Positions 1 to 12,964 of a stretch of DNA of 64,000 nucleotides are shown here, in pieces. Where the stretch lies: positions 1,491,976 through 1,555,975 of the forward strand of contig VWZP01003839.1 of the NCBI GenBank assembly GCA_013396995.1, in the 5' to 3' direction. The position numbers were made by a program, and so were the translations under genes. The DNA is from Dicaeum eximium (Eukaryota; Chordata; Aves; Passeriformes; Dicaeidae). The notes below the pieces were generated by a model, which was given only the letters and a program-made list of their open reading frames with translations, searched no databases and was not told the DNA's origin. Numbering within the stretch: position 1 is the stretch's first letter; the number at the start of each line of letters is the position of its first letter.

Positions 1-1628
1 ATTCTGATGATGACTTGCAGTCCCTTGTTCTAATTGCTGGATCAGGCTTCCTGTGATGGGTGCAGCACGGTGGCTTTGTGCAATCAATGGCCCTGTGATT
101 AGGAAAATGTTCAACATTCTGGGAAATAGGCACACCTTTTCTGAAGAGATTTCTCTCATGGGTGTCACTGAGTTTAATTCACATCATCTGAAATCACCCC
201 AAACCCAGCCTGAATTTGATCTCATGAGTATCTTCATCTGCAGAGCTTCGGCAGTTTCTTTCATCAGTCATTGCAGGAGGAGTTACATTCGTGCAAGGGT
301 GTCAGCACTTGGCCTGTGATAAGATGCAGCAAGGAAGTGAAATGAGGTGCAGTTATTGGCTGATAATAGCGCTCTGGACAATATATTACTGTGGTGTGGA
401 CAAATGAAATATGTTCTGTGAAAATGGGCTACTGTCCAGCACTTTAAAAGTGTTTGAAGTGCTAGTAGACCTGCTCTATAAAATACCCCAAGACTGTGCA
501 AGGAATGCCAATCCATACTGGCCATCAGGACAAAAAATACCCCAAAAAAACTAAAGGCCATGAACATTTTGTGAGTGTGGGAGGAAAAGCTGTTTTACAG
601 CAATATTGTTTCCTCAGTTGAGAGTGGTCTGTGTTGCATACATAGTTTTCCTCAAGTTTCAGAATCAACTGCTCCTTTACATTGAACCTGTCAGTTCAAT
701 TACACATCCATCTCATCATGCTAAGCCAAATTTAAAAGGGCTCACCAGGGTGTGCTGATGAATAAGTTTGGTTTTTTTGCAGGGCAGTAGTGCCTGCAGT
801 AACTCCACTGTTTTGTCAGTGTGTCTTACTACAGTGCATATATCCTGACATATATTAATAATGGTTCATGTTTAAACAAGCCACACTAGACCCCTAAAAA
901 GAGTGTGTAGTTGCATATTCTGCATCAAGTTAAGCGCACATAGAACCAGAGATCACAGAGGCCATGAACTGCTTGAAAATAGACACATTTGCTCTGTCTG
1001 CAGAGAGCTTTTCCCTGAAGACCAATGATCATATCCAAGAGTGTTTCTTCCAGACCCTCCCAACTTAAATTAGTAAATACAGAATCAGGCTAGACAACAG
1101 TGCTACTACACTCAGAGAGCTGCTTCCTCTGGCATGGAATCACTATCAGTGGAGAGAAGTGAAGGGAAATTTCATTTTTAGAATACAAGATTTTGTTTCA
1201 TAAAAAGAAATTTTAAAATGCAAAGTTATTCCAACTATCGCAACTATGTCACAAAACCTGTGTTTCTAAAGATGCATTGAGTCTGCAATACTGTCAGTAA
1301 TAGTAAGCTGGAGAGACTTGGAGAGCTATGCTCTTCTTTATCTCTTTAACAGGCAGAGCTTCATTGACTGCTGCAATTATTTCTGATTGACACCTAAGTG
1401 AATTAGAAACATGGGCTGCACATCTTAACTGCACATGAATTACTGCACTGTGCTAAGAAAAAAAACTTGGAATGCCCCCTTTTTCACCTCATGGGCCTTT
1501 TTGTTGTTCCTTGAGGCCATGAACTGAATTTATAAGTTCCCACATGTGAAACCACATCAGCTGTTGTAACATCTAAATGGATTTTGGACTATTTTTTAAA
1601 GTGATTTTTTAAAGGGATTTTGGTTCAG
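1..1628. other. Unique non-coding sequence, no feature recognised
   Basis: This is moderately AT-rich sequence with no repeat family, RNA gene or exon that I can recognise. The open frames at 53-319 (+) and 283-567 (-) are under 100 codons, overlap on opposite strands, and have no supporting splice or promoter signals. They look like chance frames. Confidence 0.6.
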
Positions 1629-1629
1629 T

Positions 1630-1800
1630 GGGATTTTTTTTTCCTTTGTTTTGCTTGGTTTTGTTGTTNTTTGGTTTTTTTTTTTTTTTTTTTTTGTTTT
1701 TTTTTTTGTTTTTTTTTGTCGTTGCTTTGGATTTTGCGGGTTTTTTGTGGTTTTTTTTTTTAATGGGTTTTTTTGTTGGTTTTTTTTTTTAATTATTATT
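1630..1800. repeat. T/G-rich low-complexity tract with one ambiguous base
   Basis: About 170 bases made almost wholly of T runs interrupted by G (TTTTGTTT and GGTTTTTT patterns), with an N at 1669. The strand asymmetry (nearly no A or C) is typical of a decayed poly-T tract or retroposon tail read in reverse, but no retroposon body is recognisable beside it. The open frame across it encodes only F/V/W-rich peptide and is an artefact of the composition. Confidence 0.85.
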
Positions 1801-2860
1801 TTTTGGATTTGCCCAACCTCAGAAAATATCTGAAAATGGATGCTGTGGGCAGACAGTCACAATGTCACTTTGTGAGCACCGTGTGCTGCGAGTTTCATGA
1901 TTTCAGACACCAAGAGCTTTTTACCTCAGGAGCTGAGCACTGGCTCACACTCAGCTTGTCAGCCCAGCTTCATGCCCATCAGCCATGTGTGCCTGTGCCT
2001 GGGACAAAGTATGACAATCCCACCCAAGGAAGCCATGGGGTGTCTGTAGCCCCCAGCAGCAGCAGGTCTCAGCTGCAGAGCAGAGAGCCAGTCCAAGGTC
2101 CAAGGGGAGGAACGGCTCTCCTACACTGCAGAGTTAGCACAGCTGGAATGGAGGCCCCCTGGGGTCCATCCCCATGCACAGGATTGCCCCTTTGGGCTGG
2201 CAGGGAGCTGCAAGCTTCAGCAGCTGCCTGGTGGAGCTCCACCTCTGGCAGCAGTCCCAGCATACAGCCATGTGACATTAATCCCTTCCCTCATCCTGGC
2301 TGGTGATGCTTCCCATCATCCCACACTATTGGACAGGTAAATACAAGGCTAATACAGGAGAAACTTTGTGCTATCCTGGGAAACTCCTGCACCCAGGAAG
2401 CATGGGCAGAGTGAAAAATCTTCACGGCTGGGCTGTGACAAGAGAGCCTGGTGGCTTCTGTCCTACCACAGGTGCAGCACCAGGTGGTGCCAAGCTCCTC
2501 TGCCATCCCCAGCACCACCCTGTCTGCCTGTGCTGCTCCTTGCAGGTGGAGAAATGCTGTGCAGGTGCAGGTGCAGGTGCAGGTCACACTTCTCCTCTGA
2601 GCACTTTTGGGTGGCCTTGCTAGCTTCTGCTGCCCCGGGTCCCTCAGGTCCAGGCTGCTGTCACCTCACGTGTGGAGGTCCTGCTCAGCAGGAACTCTCT
2701 GTCTGGGCTCTGAGCTTTGCTCCTCTATGGGGTATATTCTGTATTTATCTTCTTGGTGAAATAAAAGGTATTTGTTATCTTGCCATTTTCCATCTGACCC
2801 ATAATTCATAACAGACCATAGACAGTTCAGCTGGGCCCTTAGGATGTCTGAAACCTTTAT
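1801..2860. other. GC-richer unique block, no gene recognised
   Basis: The sequence changes from T-rich to noticeably GC-richer, with CAGC/CTGC-rich words. Overlapping open frames of 98-177 codons occur on both strands (1773-2306 +, 2303-2623 +, 2368-2811 +, 2291-2587 -). None matches a family I recognise. Their overlap on both strands suggests they come from a low density of AT-rich stop codons rather than from coding. The hexamer repeat at 2561-2584 is listed separately. Confidence 0.5.
2561..2584 (+). repeat. (GCAGGT)4 minisatellite-like tandem repeat
   Basis: Four consecutive copies of the hexamer GCAGGT are visible directly. On either strand it encodes a short alternating dipeptide run (Ala-Gly on plus, Thr-Cys on minus). 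It is too short for a functional claim, but it is a candidate length polymorphism. Confidence 0.9.
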
Positions 2861-2863
2861 GGT

Positions 2864-3088
2864 AAAAAAAAAAAAATCAAACATATTTGAATGTCTGGTG
2901 AGGACACTTAAAATCAGCCACAATGATTTGATGAAATGTATTTAAACAGTCAAAGAAAATTTAGCGTATGGCATGTTTTTTTAAACACACATTCGCCAAA
3001 AATATTTTTCAATTATTGTGAAATTGGGGAGGGAAAAAAAAAAAACAACAAAAAAAACCCAAAACAATAAGAAGAACAAAACAACAAG
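2864..3088. repeat. A-rich low-complexity segments
   Basis: A run of 13 A at 2864-2876 is followed by an A-rich stretch from 3034 (12 A, then AAC and AAAAC words) to about 3088. The sequence between and after is AT-rich and unremarkable. These could be remnants of retroposon tails, but no recognisable body is attached. Confidence 0.8.
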
Positions 3089-6000
3089 CCAGTTTGTTTT
3101 AAATGGAGAATTAAGGGGGAAAATGGATTAATTTCATTCTGGTATTTTTTAATTAAAGATTCTGATGTTTATTCTGGAGTACAGTTTTAATTTAGAAACT
3201 AATTCCATTTTAATGATTATATTTTAAAAGGATTAAATCAAACAAGGTTTATATAGGCCCAAGATATAGCTTTTGCCCATAGCAAAAGTAAACAGATTTT
3301 CAGTGTAAATAAAGTAATTTTTAAAATTTTACGTAACAAAAATCCCTGAACATTTTTCATATGCCATCATTGCAATTAATTTTCTCTTCTTCTTTTTGTT
3401 TTTTACAATTATGAATCTGAAAAATCAGCTATTTGCTGAGCTATGCTGAACAGGGCAACACATACTTTGGTTTTTTCCCCATACGTGTACCTAGGTATTT
3501 TTCTCTAATTTTACATAATCTATACTCATGCACAATCTTCATTGTTTCTGTAGGAAGTTAGTCTGCATTAGGAAAGTAGGAGCAAGACCAGTGGCTGAAG
3601 GAAGCTTCTGAAACTGAAAATGTTGACAGTGTTCTGGACCATTTTCAGACCTCCTTTCACAACGTGTCTGTGTAGCCATCATCTCACAAAGAGCTTTTTG
3701 TGCTTTATACCTAGAGGTGCCACTCGAATCAGTGATGCTACCCAGGGGGAGGTTGAGATGTTTTCAAAATGGTGTAGATGTGTATTTTAATATGACCTAC
3801 ATATAAAAGAAGAACTAAGTGATAGAAGTGTCATGCTGAGAGGCCTTATTTCAATGGAGTTTTCTCTCTTTAGGGAGAAACATTTAACGTATTTATTTCT
3901 ATAAGGTCATACCACAGGAAGTTCAGCTTGGGGAAATGTGAAAACTAACTTCAGGTTTTAAATCAAATTTCAGTCCTTGTGACTTCAGTTCTGCCAATCT
4001 GTGTCTGAATAACAGGACCCAACACCCTGTACAGCCCAAATGGAAATATACTCAAAGCTGACAGTTCCTACTAGTTTACAGCCACAGGCTTGTCAGATTG
4101 AACTTGAAACCTGACCCAAGCATACTCAAAATTCATCCCAAGCTCTCCTAATGCTGCCTGATGAATTTTGCCTGGCAGCAGTTTTTATTACAAGGGGATT
4201 TCTTGAAGTATGAGAAGTAGCTCCAAGCCATCTCAAAAGCAGTAATTATTTCAATGTTTCCTGGTTGCTAGATAGAATCCCAGATCCTTGGAACAGTGCA
4301 AAAAAATTACCAGTTTTGTGTCAAGTCAGCATGAAAATGCTTTAGATTTGTCACAGAAAGAGGCCTTGTGTAAAATGTGTTCAAGATTCAATGAAACACT
4401 TTGTCCAGCCCAAAACAAAATGTTTTCTTTCATGCAGGGCAGTTTTTATTCTTGCAAAATGAATGTGGGTCAGTGGTATTTAGCAAATCTTGTTTCATAA
4501 GGTAACAGAACAATTTCCCTTAGTTTCCCAAAGCTTTCCACAGGAGGGAAAACTGGGAGGTGTGTGTGAAACTTTAACAAATTTGATTGCATTTGTAAAC
4601 AGTTTCCTTTCATCTGAAGCTGTTTATTTTTTAGGTGAATAAACACTTCTACCAAACTGTTTCAGTCAGCTCTATTTGGAGTCAATATGCTGTGCAAGCA
4701 TTCCTCACTCTGCCTCCAGTGACTGCCTGCCCCGTGGGGTTGACCTGGGCTATCAATGATGTGTATGTGGCAGATGTGCCAGAGGACTGCTAATTGCCTG
4801 ATTAAAGCTCCTGTCCTGATTTTTGGGTCGAAATGGATGATCAAGCCTAAAAGGCTTGTGGTGTGAGGAAAGAAGAGCAAGCTTTCTTGGGGCTGCCTTA
4901 TACCCAGCTCATGGCCTCACAGACTCACTCCTTCAGAGGCTGATAGGGGAATGAATATCTAAGGAATGAAGAACAACTTTGGGCTTTGCTATTTCTTCTT
5001 TTGCTTCCAATGGACTAGGCTTTATTTCAGACTAAAATGTTGGTCTCAAGGAGCTCACTGTGGCAAGGGCAGAAGTACACAAGCATGTGAGAGTTCTCTG
5101 TCAAGTTTAGAAAGTATTAGTGGCATTTCATGGGTTTTATTTAAACAGTTACCTTGCTAGGAGATTTATTTAGCAAAGTACCTCCCATGTGGAAGAACTG
5201 CAGAAGAAAGCATAAATCTGCCCTCCTTTCAGGTTGAAGGGGCTTTTGAAATCATTTCAGCTCAAGCAGCTGCATTTTGGTGGAGAATGAGGACAGGGTG
5301 TTGTGGACCATACCTCTCCTTGGGGCAGGATGACTGGAGGCAGCTGACTGGGAGCCAGCTCGTGGCTGGTGAGCAAGTTCCCAGCAGAGCCACAAAAGGT
5401 AGAAACCTCCTCTCTCTCAGACACGTTACTGAGGATCTTCAGTTTCACCCCATTGTATCAAAATGAGCAGCTGGTGAAAAGCAACACGTATTTGGCTTTG
5501 CTTTCTGATTTTGCCAACAATGTAAATAACAAATTTATTTACATACAAAAAATAATACTGATGCTCAGAAGAACCAGATAAAACTCTCTCAAAGGTTCAT
5601 AGTAAACAATATTTATACCTTTTTTCAGATGTTTCATTAAGCACAGTTTCTGCAGCTTTTTAAGCATCTTGCAAGTCTCTGAGGTTGACAAGTGAAAAGG
5701 ATGAAAAACAATTCTAAGAGATCTATTCTTGTCTTTCTCTAATGGCTTATAGATCCTGCTATTTCCATAAATGCTCTTTGAAGGGAAACTGTGTGGGATT
5801 TTAATGGCTTTTCGAGTTCATGTGGGTGTCACTTGCTTTGATGTATGCCAGATAGAAAATAACAGTATGTCTGAAAGCAACAATCAATGGGGTTTAAGGC
5901 GAGTGGCAAGTACCATGTGCAGGAATACACTTACCTTGGGGTTATTGCACCCTAATCACAGGAATAGCACTGAGTTACCACTGTTTTGTGTGTAAAGAAG

Positions 6001-9000
6001 AGTCTCTTTACTGCATTCTAGAGGGCATATTAAAGATGTATTATGCTTTTATATGCAAGATATTTTTTCCCATTCGTGATGTGTTGCTTACTACCTCAAG
6101 TTTAAAAGAAGTGTTTTGGGACAATGATTTTACTCAAATCTATCTTAAAGCCAGATTTTCACAAGCCTTTTGACAGGAAAAAGTCATCTGGATTTATCTG
6201 GCTAAGGGAGAGAAAGGTTCTATAAAAGTGTTTTACTGTTGCAATATTCAAAATAAGCCTTAGTTGTAACACCTGTGGGAGAAGCTCTAAGCTCTAAGGT
6301 AAAATGATATTTGGAATGATTCTCGAATAATATTCTGTGAGGAAATAATTAAGTCAGGGTTTCTCTTTCAGTCTACTTTCTGGTTAGGAGCGACTTCAGC
6401 TCTTTCTTACTGTGTCCTTCACAGTATGTCACCAGTGACTCTCCTGCTCCAGCCCAGCTGTGCCACTGCCCCACTGGGCACCACTGCACCATGTACTCAC
6501 TTCTTCCAGACTAGCCTTGTCCACGAGCATTTACCTCCCTGTATAAAAAGTCTCTCTTATTTAAACCTAGGTCCATTATCTAATTTTTGTTATCAAAATT
6601 GTGGGCCAGGACTTTGAGGACTGTGCAAAAAAAGCACTGGAAAACCAGTGAAAAGACAGTGCCTATGGTCCACAGAGAGCTGGATGTTTCATCTGCTTGA
6701 CACAGAAGGTGAAACTTTGGGAAAAGTACTATCTTGCAAAAGCTACTATTTTTGTTGAAACATATCCTCCCATATTAGGTGTCCATGTATCAGGAACATC
6801 CAGACTCTGGTTGACAGCCTCAGTACTTTTAAAGTGTCCTGCAGCAGTTTTGTCTTTAAAAAGGAGTTAGATGTAACTAGATCAGGGGATATGTGTCCCT
6901 TATAGGACAAATGGGAGCAAGCAGAAGAGTTCTGTTTTCAGCTGAATATGCTTAACCAGGCTAGACTTTAAAGGTGGGCCCAAGTAGGCACCAGAAAGCA
7001 ATTGTTGGGGTCACAAACAGCAAATTTTCAAGCTCACTGTAGTGATAATCTACTAAATATAATTGCTTTACAAATGTAACAAATGGAGAAATCTATACAC
7101 ACTGATAAGCAGAAGTGTAAAATGCCAACTCAGATCAAATCACTGAGCCAAAAGGAGTTTTTGCTACCTGCGTTGGCAGGGAAATGTCCCTATTGCTCTT
7201 GGATAAGGACCAAAAATGTTTTTTACATGAGTTTTCTTGTTGTAAGGGGTATACTGAGAAGAGCAATCTCTGTATTTGGGTTGTGGCTACTGACAGACAC
7301 ATTCTTGAAATTCACCTTGACTAGCAAATTATTTGAGTATTTAATCTTTACAGACTCTTGCTAAAAAGAGAACACTGATCTTTTTGTATAGAGGAGGAAA
7401 GGTATTTTGACACACTTTGTGCAGATGGCTCAGCTGTTACTATATCCATTGAAGGACAGAAAGTCATCTGTGAGAATTAACTAAATTTGGGCTGTGATTT
7501 ATGACTTCTGACAACAGCCCTAAACAAAGCTGACGTGGCATATGATCAACCTGGACTGACTGATCCATTAGTAACAAAGAACTTTTGACCCAGGGAAAAA
7601 TGTTGATTACATGAAGAGGACACTAAAAGATAGCCCAGTACATCAGCACTGACATCCATTCTAGCAGATCCTGAGGAAAGGTGAACTTTTCCATCTTTCC
7701 TGGACAGCTTTTTATGCAGGTGGAGCTCAATGCATCTTCCTCTTGTTTAGCTCTTACTGTAGATGCTACTGGATTCCTGATTCTCACAAGGCTCTGTACT
7801 GCCTATCTGAATTTCAGTAGCTGAAATAAATATTGTTCCTTGCTCTCTGCCAGAGCTGAGAATTGAATACTGCCAGGAAATATTAGCTTCATTTCCATTA
7901 GTTTTAGTACCCCTTCCATTCAACCCATTCATAGTTTTATCATGCCACGGGCTTGAGGGGAAGAGAGGAATGAAGAGCAGTGTAGCTGTGAACAGGTGAT
8001 GGGCAGAAGACCCTCCCAGGAAATAAATGCCCTGCTTTTAAATGGTCTGTATTTCATAGCAGCTGTGCTGCTTCTGATCTGGAGTATGTGGGTTGATTTT
8101 TCCACACACAGAGCAGCACATGCCCAAAGACCCTGCAGGCGCTGGGCTTTGGGTGACCTGCCTCAGTAGCTTGGCTTGCTGGAGCACTGGAGGAGAGCTG
8201 TAGGGTGAGGCCAGGCACGACAAGGCCTGTTCTCATGTGGTATGACACAAATTCACTGCACAGGCCCAAACCTGTGTGGCTTTGACACCCAGCTTCAGCT
8301 GGGAGACAGCAGAAGGCCCGTGAAGAGGTTTGAGAGAAAAAGGAGTTAGCACTGCCTGTCCTGTTAGAAAGAGCATTGATGTGCCATTAAGAGAGTGTCC
8401 TCCTGCTTACTAAAGGAAAATTTCCAGGAGTCAGTGGTGGGACAGTGATGGGCTAGGACAGTTTGGAAAGAGGGAGTCTGGTCATGACACCATGGCAAGG
8501 TGCTCCCCGCCAGCACCTGTCTGAAGGGTGCTGTTCCCTGGGACAGCAGAGTTCCTAAGCTGGAACTGGAAGTCAACATTGTACCAAACAACTGCAGGTG
8601 ATTTTTGTCCCTGTATCCTCATGGCTGCAGGGAATAGGGGAATTAAAGCCTCTGTCCTTCCTCAGAATCTGCAATACATACTTGAGGATGACACCCAAGC
8701 TGGAAGAGGGCTGAGCAAAGCTGAGCAGCTCCTGGGGAGAGCACATTTCCCCTTGCTATGTGAAGTTTAGAGAAGTACATTGGCTTGGACAACATCATTA
8801 CCAAGGAAAAGTCCTTTTTCATCCTTACTTATACCTTGTCCATAAGCAGCAGTTGGTCTCTTGCTTGGAAAGTTTCCACCTTCTAATTTCCATGAAGTCC
8901 CACCCATACCTGGAAACTTGCAAGGACACCCTGGGGACAAATGATACCAATGGCCCGAAGGATCTGTATCCAAGAAGGGAGAGGCTGGTTGAGCCCTGCT

Positions 9001-10780
9001 ACCAGTCATAGTTCCTGTCTCCAGCTGTCTCAGTGGCAGGACCTGGCTGCAGCAGCAAGACCTGCACATGTGCTCTCCCACCACAAACTTACCCAATTTG
9101 TATTAGAGACAAAAAGTCCACTGGAGTATTAATTATGTTGCCACTGTCAGTCACTGCAGCAAAATTTAACTGATGAGCTGAGAGGGAAAAGGCTTTGTCT
9201 TTTGCACTTGCAGGTGGGCTCAGTGCAGGCAAAGGACAGGTCTGTGGTAGCTGTTGCAATGATTCTTCATGTTGTAATGGGTCTGGAGAAACTCTGACAA
9301 AGATCCTGCTGATTAACAGCCCCTGTACAGATGTTGGCTGCCACAGACCCATGTGCAGCATCAATCCCAGGTGCCAGCTGCCCTGTGAAACAGGGCTTTG
9401 TGAGCTTTGTGAGCTGTACAGCTTTGTGAGAAGCTCTGCAGGGCATGAAATCAGCAGGAGTTACAGAAATGCTCCACACACTGATATGGAGATGGGGAGT
9501 ATTTACTGGAAGGTCTAGAATAAAGATCAGAGTGAATCTCTAACACAGAAGTTTCCCAGACTTTAGTTCAGGCAGGCCTCAGCTATTCTGCTGTTACCTC
9601 CTCTCATTCTCTGCTCCACTCCCCGCTCCTGGAGGCAGCCTGAAGCCTCCAAAGCCCTGCAATAGGGTGAAGTGGGTGGAAGAGATGACCCACACGGTGA
9701 TACTACACCTTTTCTTTCTTTACTCTTATACTCACATTCCAGACTCGGCATTTCTTTCATGAGAGGCAGCCCATTTGAGCCAGGCTGGAAGAATAAGAAA
9801 TTGTGACAGACAGAAAGGAATCCCATTTCTTGCAATTCACCCCTCAGCATGAGTGAGGTGTGGAGGAGACAGCAGCACTGCTGCCTGAGGCAAGTGTTTT
9901 CCCCAGCCACATGCAACAAGGATCCCCATCACTCCTGTGCCCCTCATCCAAGGGACAAGAGCAAGTTTTCAGGGTGCTCTGACATTATAGGAAGGTAGAC
10001 AGTCACACAGGATGGTTCTGTAGCTAGTGATTTTACATTAGATAAATGTGTCATTGCAGGTGTTGGAAGTGATCCACACTCACATGGATCTGGGGCATGA
10101 AAGTGGGGCAGGAGTATTTGTTTCAAACATTTCAGAAATGGTCCTGCTGCTTCTGTGGTGGTGCTGCTGAGGAGTGGTGGGTCTCCTGGAAAAACCTGGG
10201 GCTGGAACTATTTGTAGGGTAAGGGAATGGGGCTTTGTTGCAGGAGATGGGTTTGCTCCTGCCCAGGGATGGAAACTCAGCAGCAGTTCATTCTTTCCTT
10301 CCTCTCCTGTTGCCAAAGGCAGACGCTAAGCTCCTCTGGGGAGCTGTAAATGAGTATAATTCAATACAGGGCCTTAAGTGAGCAGCAGCACACTTGGCTT
10401 AAAGCTATTCCTGTTATGGCCAGAGGCAGACATCTGGGATGGGTGGACAGATGATCTGATCTTGTGTGGAAATCTCATTGTGCTCCACTTCACTGTAATA
10501 AAAAGTAATTTCATCAAATATTTTTGCACATTATTCTTCTGTTAGAATAATTATTCAATGCATGCCAGCTGCAGAGTTCTTGCACCTTTTTCCTATACAG
10601 TGGTTGGGACTGGCTTCTCACACTCCTCTTCATCTGGATACTGGAGAGGCTCCTGCACTGGCAACTGCTGTGGCTGTGCAACAGAAGAGAGAATAATGTG
10701 GTTGTGTAATAGAAGAGAGAAACGCTCTTCTTTTTCAAGGTGCACAGGAGCTAATTTATGCCCAAAATTTTAAACAGAGG
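3089..10780. other. Long unique stretch, no gene or repeat family recognised
   Basis: I see no identifiable exon, RNA gene or transposon in this 7.7 kb stretch. Open frames are all under 120 codons and lie at random on both strands, for example 9563-9919 (-) and 8767-9096 (-). The 3.1-3.6 kb part is very AT-rich; the 8.0-10.3 kb part is closer to balanced composition. A splice-bounded frame at 5261-5368 was considered and rejected. Confidence 0.5.
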
Positions 10781-10782
10781 AT

Positions 10783-10790
10783 ATGCAAAT
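10783..10790 (+). promoter_or_regulatory. Octamer motif ATGCAAAT (POU factor consensus)
   Basis: There is a perfect ATGCAAAT, the known consensus for Oct/POU transcription factors, in AT-rich sequence. A second perfect copy lies at 31476-31483. An exact 8-mer is expected about twice in 64 kb counting both strands, so the match alone says little about function. Confidence 0.2.
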
Positions 10791-12876
10791 AAAGGAAACC
10801 CTAAAATGTTTTTCCACCTGTTCTTGTTCACTCTGGGGAACAGAATTCCCTTTGCTCATTTTATATCTAACGTCTGGGTTAAATTAAACATAAGCAAACT
10901 GACAAGAGAAGTGCAGTTACTCCACCATACTCTTCCCCAATGATTTCATGAGGACAAGACAAATCTCTGCCCCATTTTAAATCACCATAAACTCTTGCAA
11001 TATTGTAGATGGATCAGAATTGGTTTTTATTATTAATAATATACCACAACACGTCCATTTTGTGAAGGTGCACATGTTGGGCTCGCTGCCTTAGCATGCT
11101 TCTTAAATTGAGGTTTAGAGGGTTTTTTTGCCCCCAGCCTTTCCTCCACCCACCCAAAGAATGGTGGCCTATGGTGCAGAGTGATTATTCCTAATTGCAT
11201 GTTGATAGGCAAGGAGCACAAAATGTACTTTGTCCTTGCTCCTGCAGCTGGTCTCTATGAAACAAAAACCCTGAGTTGCTTATCTTGGAGAAGCTTGCTC
11301 TTTTTCCTAGAGAGAAAATAATTTATGGTCTAACTGGTCTGAGCACTAAATCCGAGTAACAAGGATCCAGCCAGAGATTCCTATTAAAGGGTTAGTATCC
11401 ATCAAAATTGGCTGATGGGGTGTTTTGAAACTCATTAATCACTGTGCTGGCAGCAATCAAGTTAGAAACTCTGTGTTCTGCCGCTGACTTCCCATTTCAC
11501 TGAGTGAGTTAAATGCAAAGCATGTGTTACTGGCATCAGCGATTTCAAAAGTGGGTGTTCCTCTGGATGTAAATGGTACTTAATAATGTTCCACCTTTGA
11601 CTGAAACTAGGGCACGCCCTGCCATGAGGTTCTCATCATCTAATTACACTTACTCAATCTGAATTCAGATCATGCAATTCAAGCTGGGTCTACCTGCCAG
11701 ATTACCTCTTCAGCTTGTCTTGACAGAAAAGCCATACCCCAGGATCTCAGAGTCACCTAGCAGGTTGCTGGGAGAGCTGTCTATGCCACCTGCTCCATGG
11801 CTGGTGCCCTCTCAGCCAGGACTCTGTTTTCCCACCCATGGCAGTTATTGTGAAGAAAGTGGGGCTCAGTTTCTTGCAGGAGCCCCGTGTTCTGTGCAGA
11901 CCTCAGGGGAACAGTGCCACGGGGTAGACACTTGGAACCAACAGCTAACAGCCCTTGAGCATCATATCTTGGGCTTACCCACAGAAGGGAAAGCAAAATG
12001 AGATTAAAGTCTCTTTCCAGCTCTAGCAGGACATTTTGAATAGATAAGAGACTAGTCTGTGTTCCATGCCTCCTCTGGCCACAGTCCCTGTGTTCAGCCT
12101 CCCAGCAGCTCTCTATACAAATAAATATCTCACCCCAGAGACCATTTTTGTACTCTGAGGCAAACTGAGGTATTACAGTTCATTGCTTGTGCTGCTGAAT
12201 TTTCTCAGTCCTTAAAACAGGATTACATTCCCCCCATCTTATGTTCTCCCCAGCTGCTGCTTGGTGGGGACTAGCTGTCATGGGCCAAAATCATGTCAGT
12301 CAGCAGGCTCAAAATATGGTGATGTGGAAGCTCAGAGGTTAGAGCCAATGCTCATGCCCTACTCTGCTTTGTTTCCAGGTGCAGATGCAGCTAGTGGTGC
12401 CAGATGTGGCTGGGTTCTTCACCATCCTCAGTATTCACACAGCTATGGTGATGCTTCCCTAGGGAGGAGTATGCAAAGGGGCTCAGGGAAGAAGCAGTGT
12501 CTCCTCCTGTGGAGCAGGATGAGATACCAATACTCAGCTTCACTTTGCTTTGCTTTTGTAACTTAAAATCTGTTCAGGGTGAAGTAATGCAGAGGTACAG
12601 TTCCACCCCCCCAAATATTCAAGAGATGCCTTGGGCATACTGCTCGGAGCTGCATTTCCACCCTCAGACAAGGAAAAAGTGCTCTTTATCCGCTTACTCC
12701 AACACACTGATAATGGTGCTTTGAGCAAGTCCTGCTCTTGCTCTCAAAGCTTTTTTTGTACCAGCAGTTTGGGATGCCAGAGAGGAGAGAGGAGCCCAAA
12801 TGAGAGCAGTATGTGTCTCATAACCATGGATGACACTTTGATAAGAGTCTTCTTTGGTCTTCATCTTGTATTTCAG
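10791..12876. other. Unique non-coding sequence
   Basis: No repeat, RNA gene or exon is recognised. Frames such as 11672-12001 (+) and 12261-12566 (+) of about 100 codons lack any family resemblance and are probably chance. Confidence 0.5.
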
Positions 12877-12964
12877 CTGTTACTTATGAAGCTAATGAAA
12901 ACCGTGGTTCACACAGTGAGCAGGCAGGTTCTCCAGAGATTTCCTTCCCTCTTAATGGCTCTTG
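12877..12964 (+). CDS. Weak candidate internal exon, product unknown
   Basis: A pyrimidine-rich tract ends in TTTCAG just before 12877, and a G|GTGAGT donor follows 12964, giving an 88-base candidate exon. Two frames are open across it. One reads a hydrophilic peptide including VTYEANENRGSHSEQAG and would be phase 1 in and phase 2 out. The other reads LLLMKLMKTVV and is phase 0 in and phase 1 out. The second phase is compatible with the terminal-exon candidate at 20096, but that pairing is pure inference. Having two open frames weakens the case for coding. I do not recognise the product. A chance pairing of splice-like sites is a real alternative. Confidence 0.13.

Noticed and set aside
1651..1833. 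Phe/Val-rich open frame
   Set aside because: It is a translation of the T/G low-complexity tract and starts at a non-ATG codon.
5261..5368. Open frame between a TTTCAG acceptor and a G|GTGAGC donor
   Set aside because: The acceptor tract is weak, only one of three frames is open, and the peptide is W/R/G-rich with no domain. It illustrates how often such triples arise by chance.
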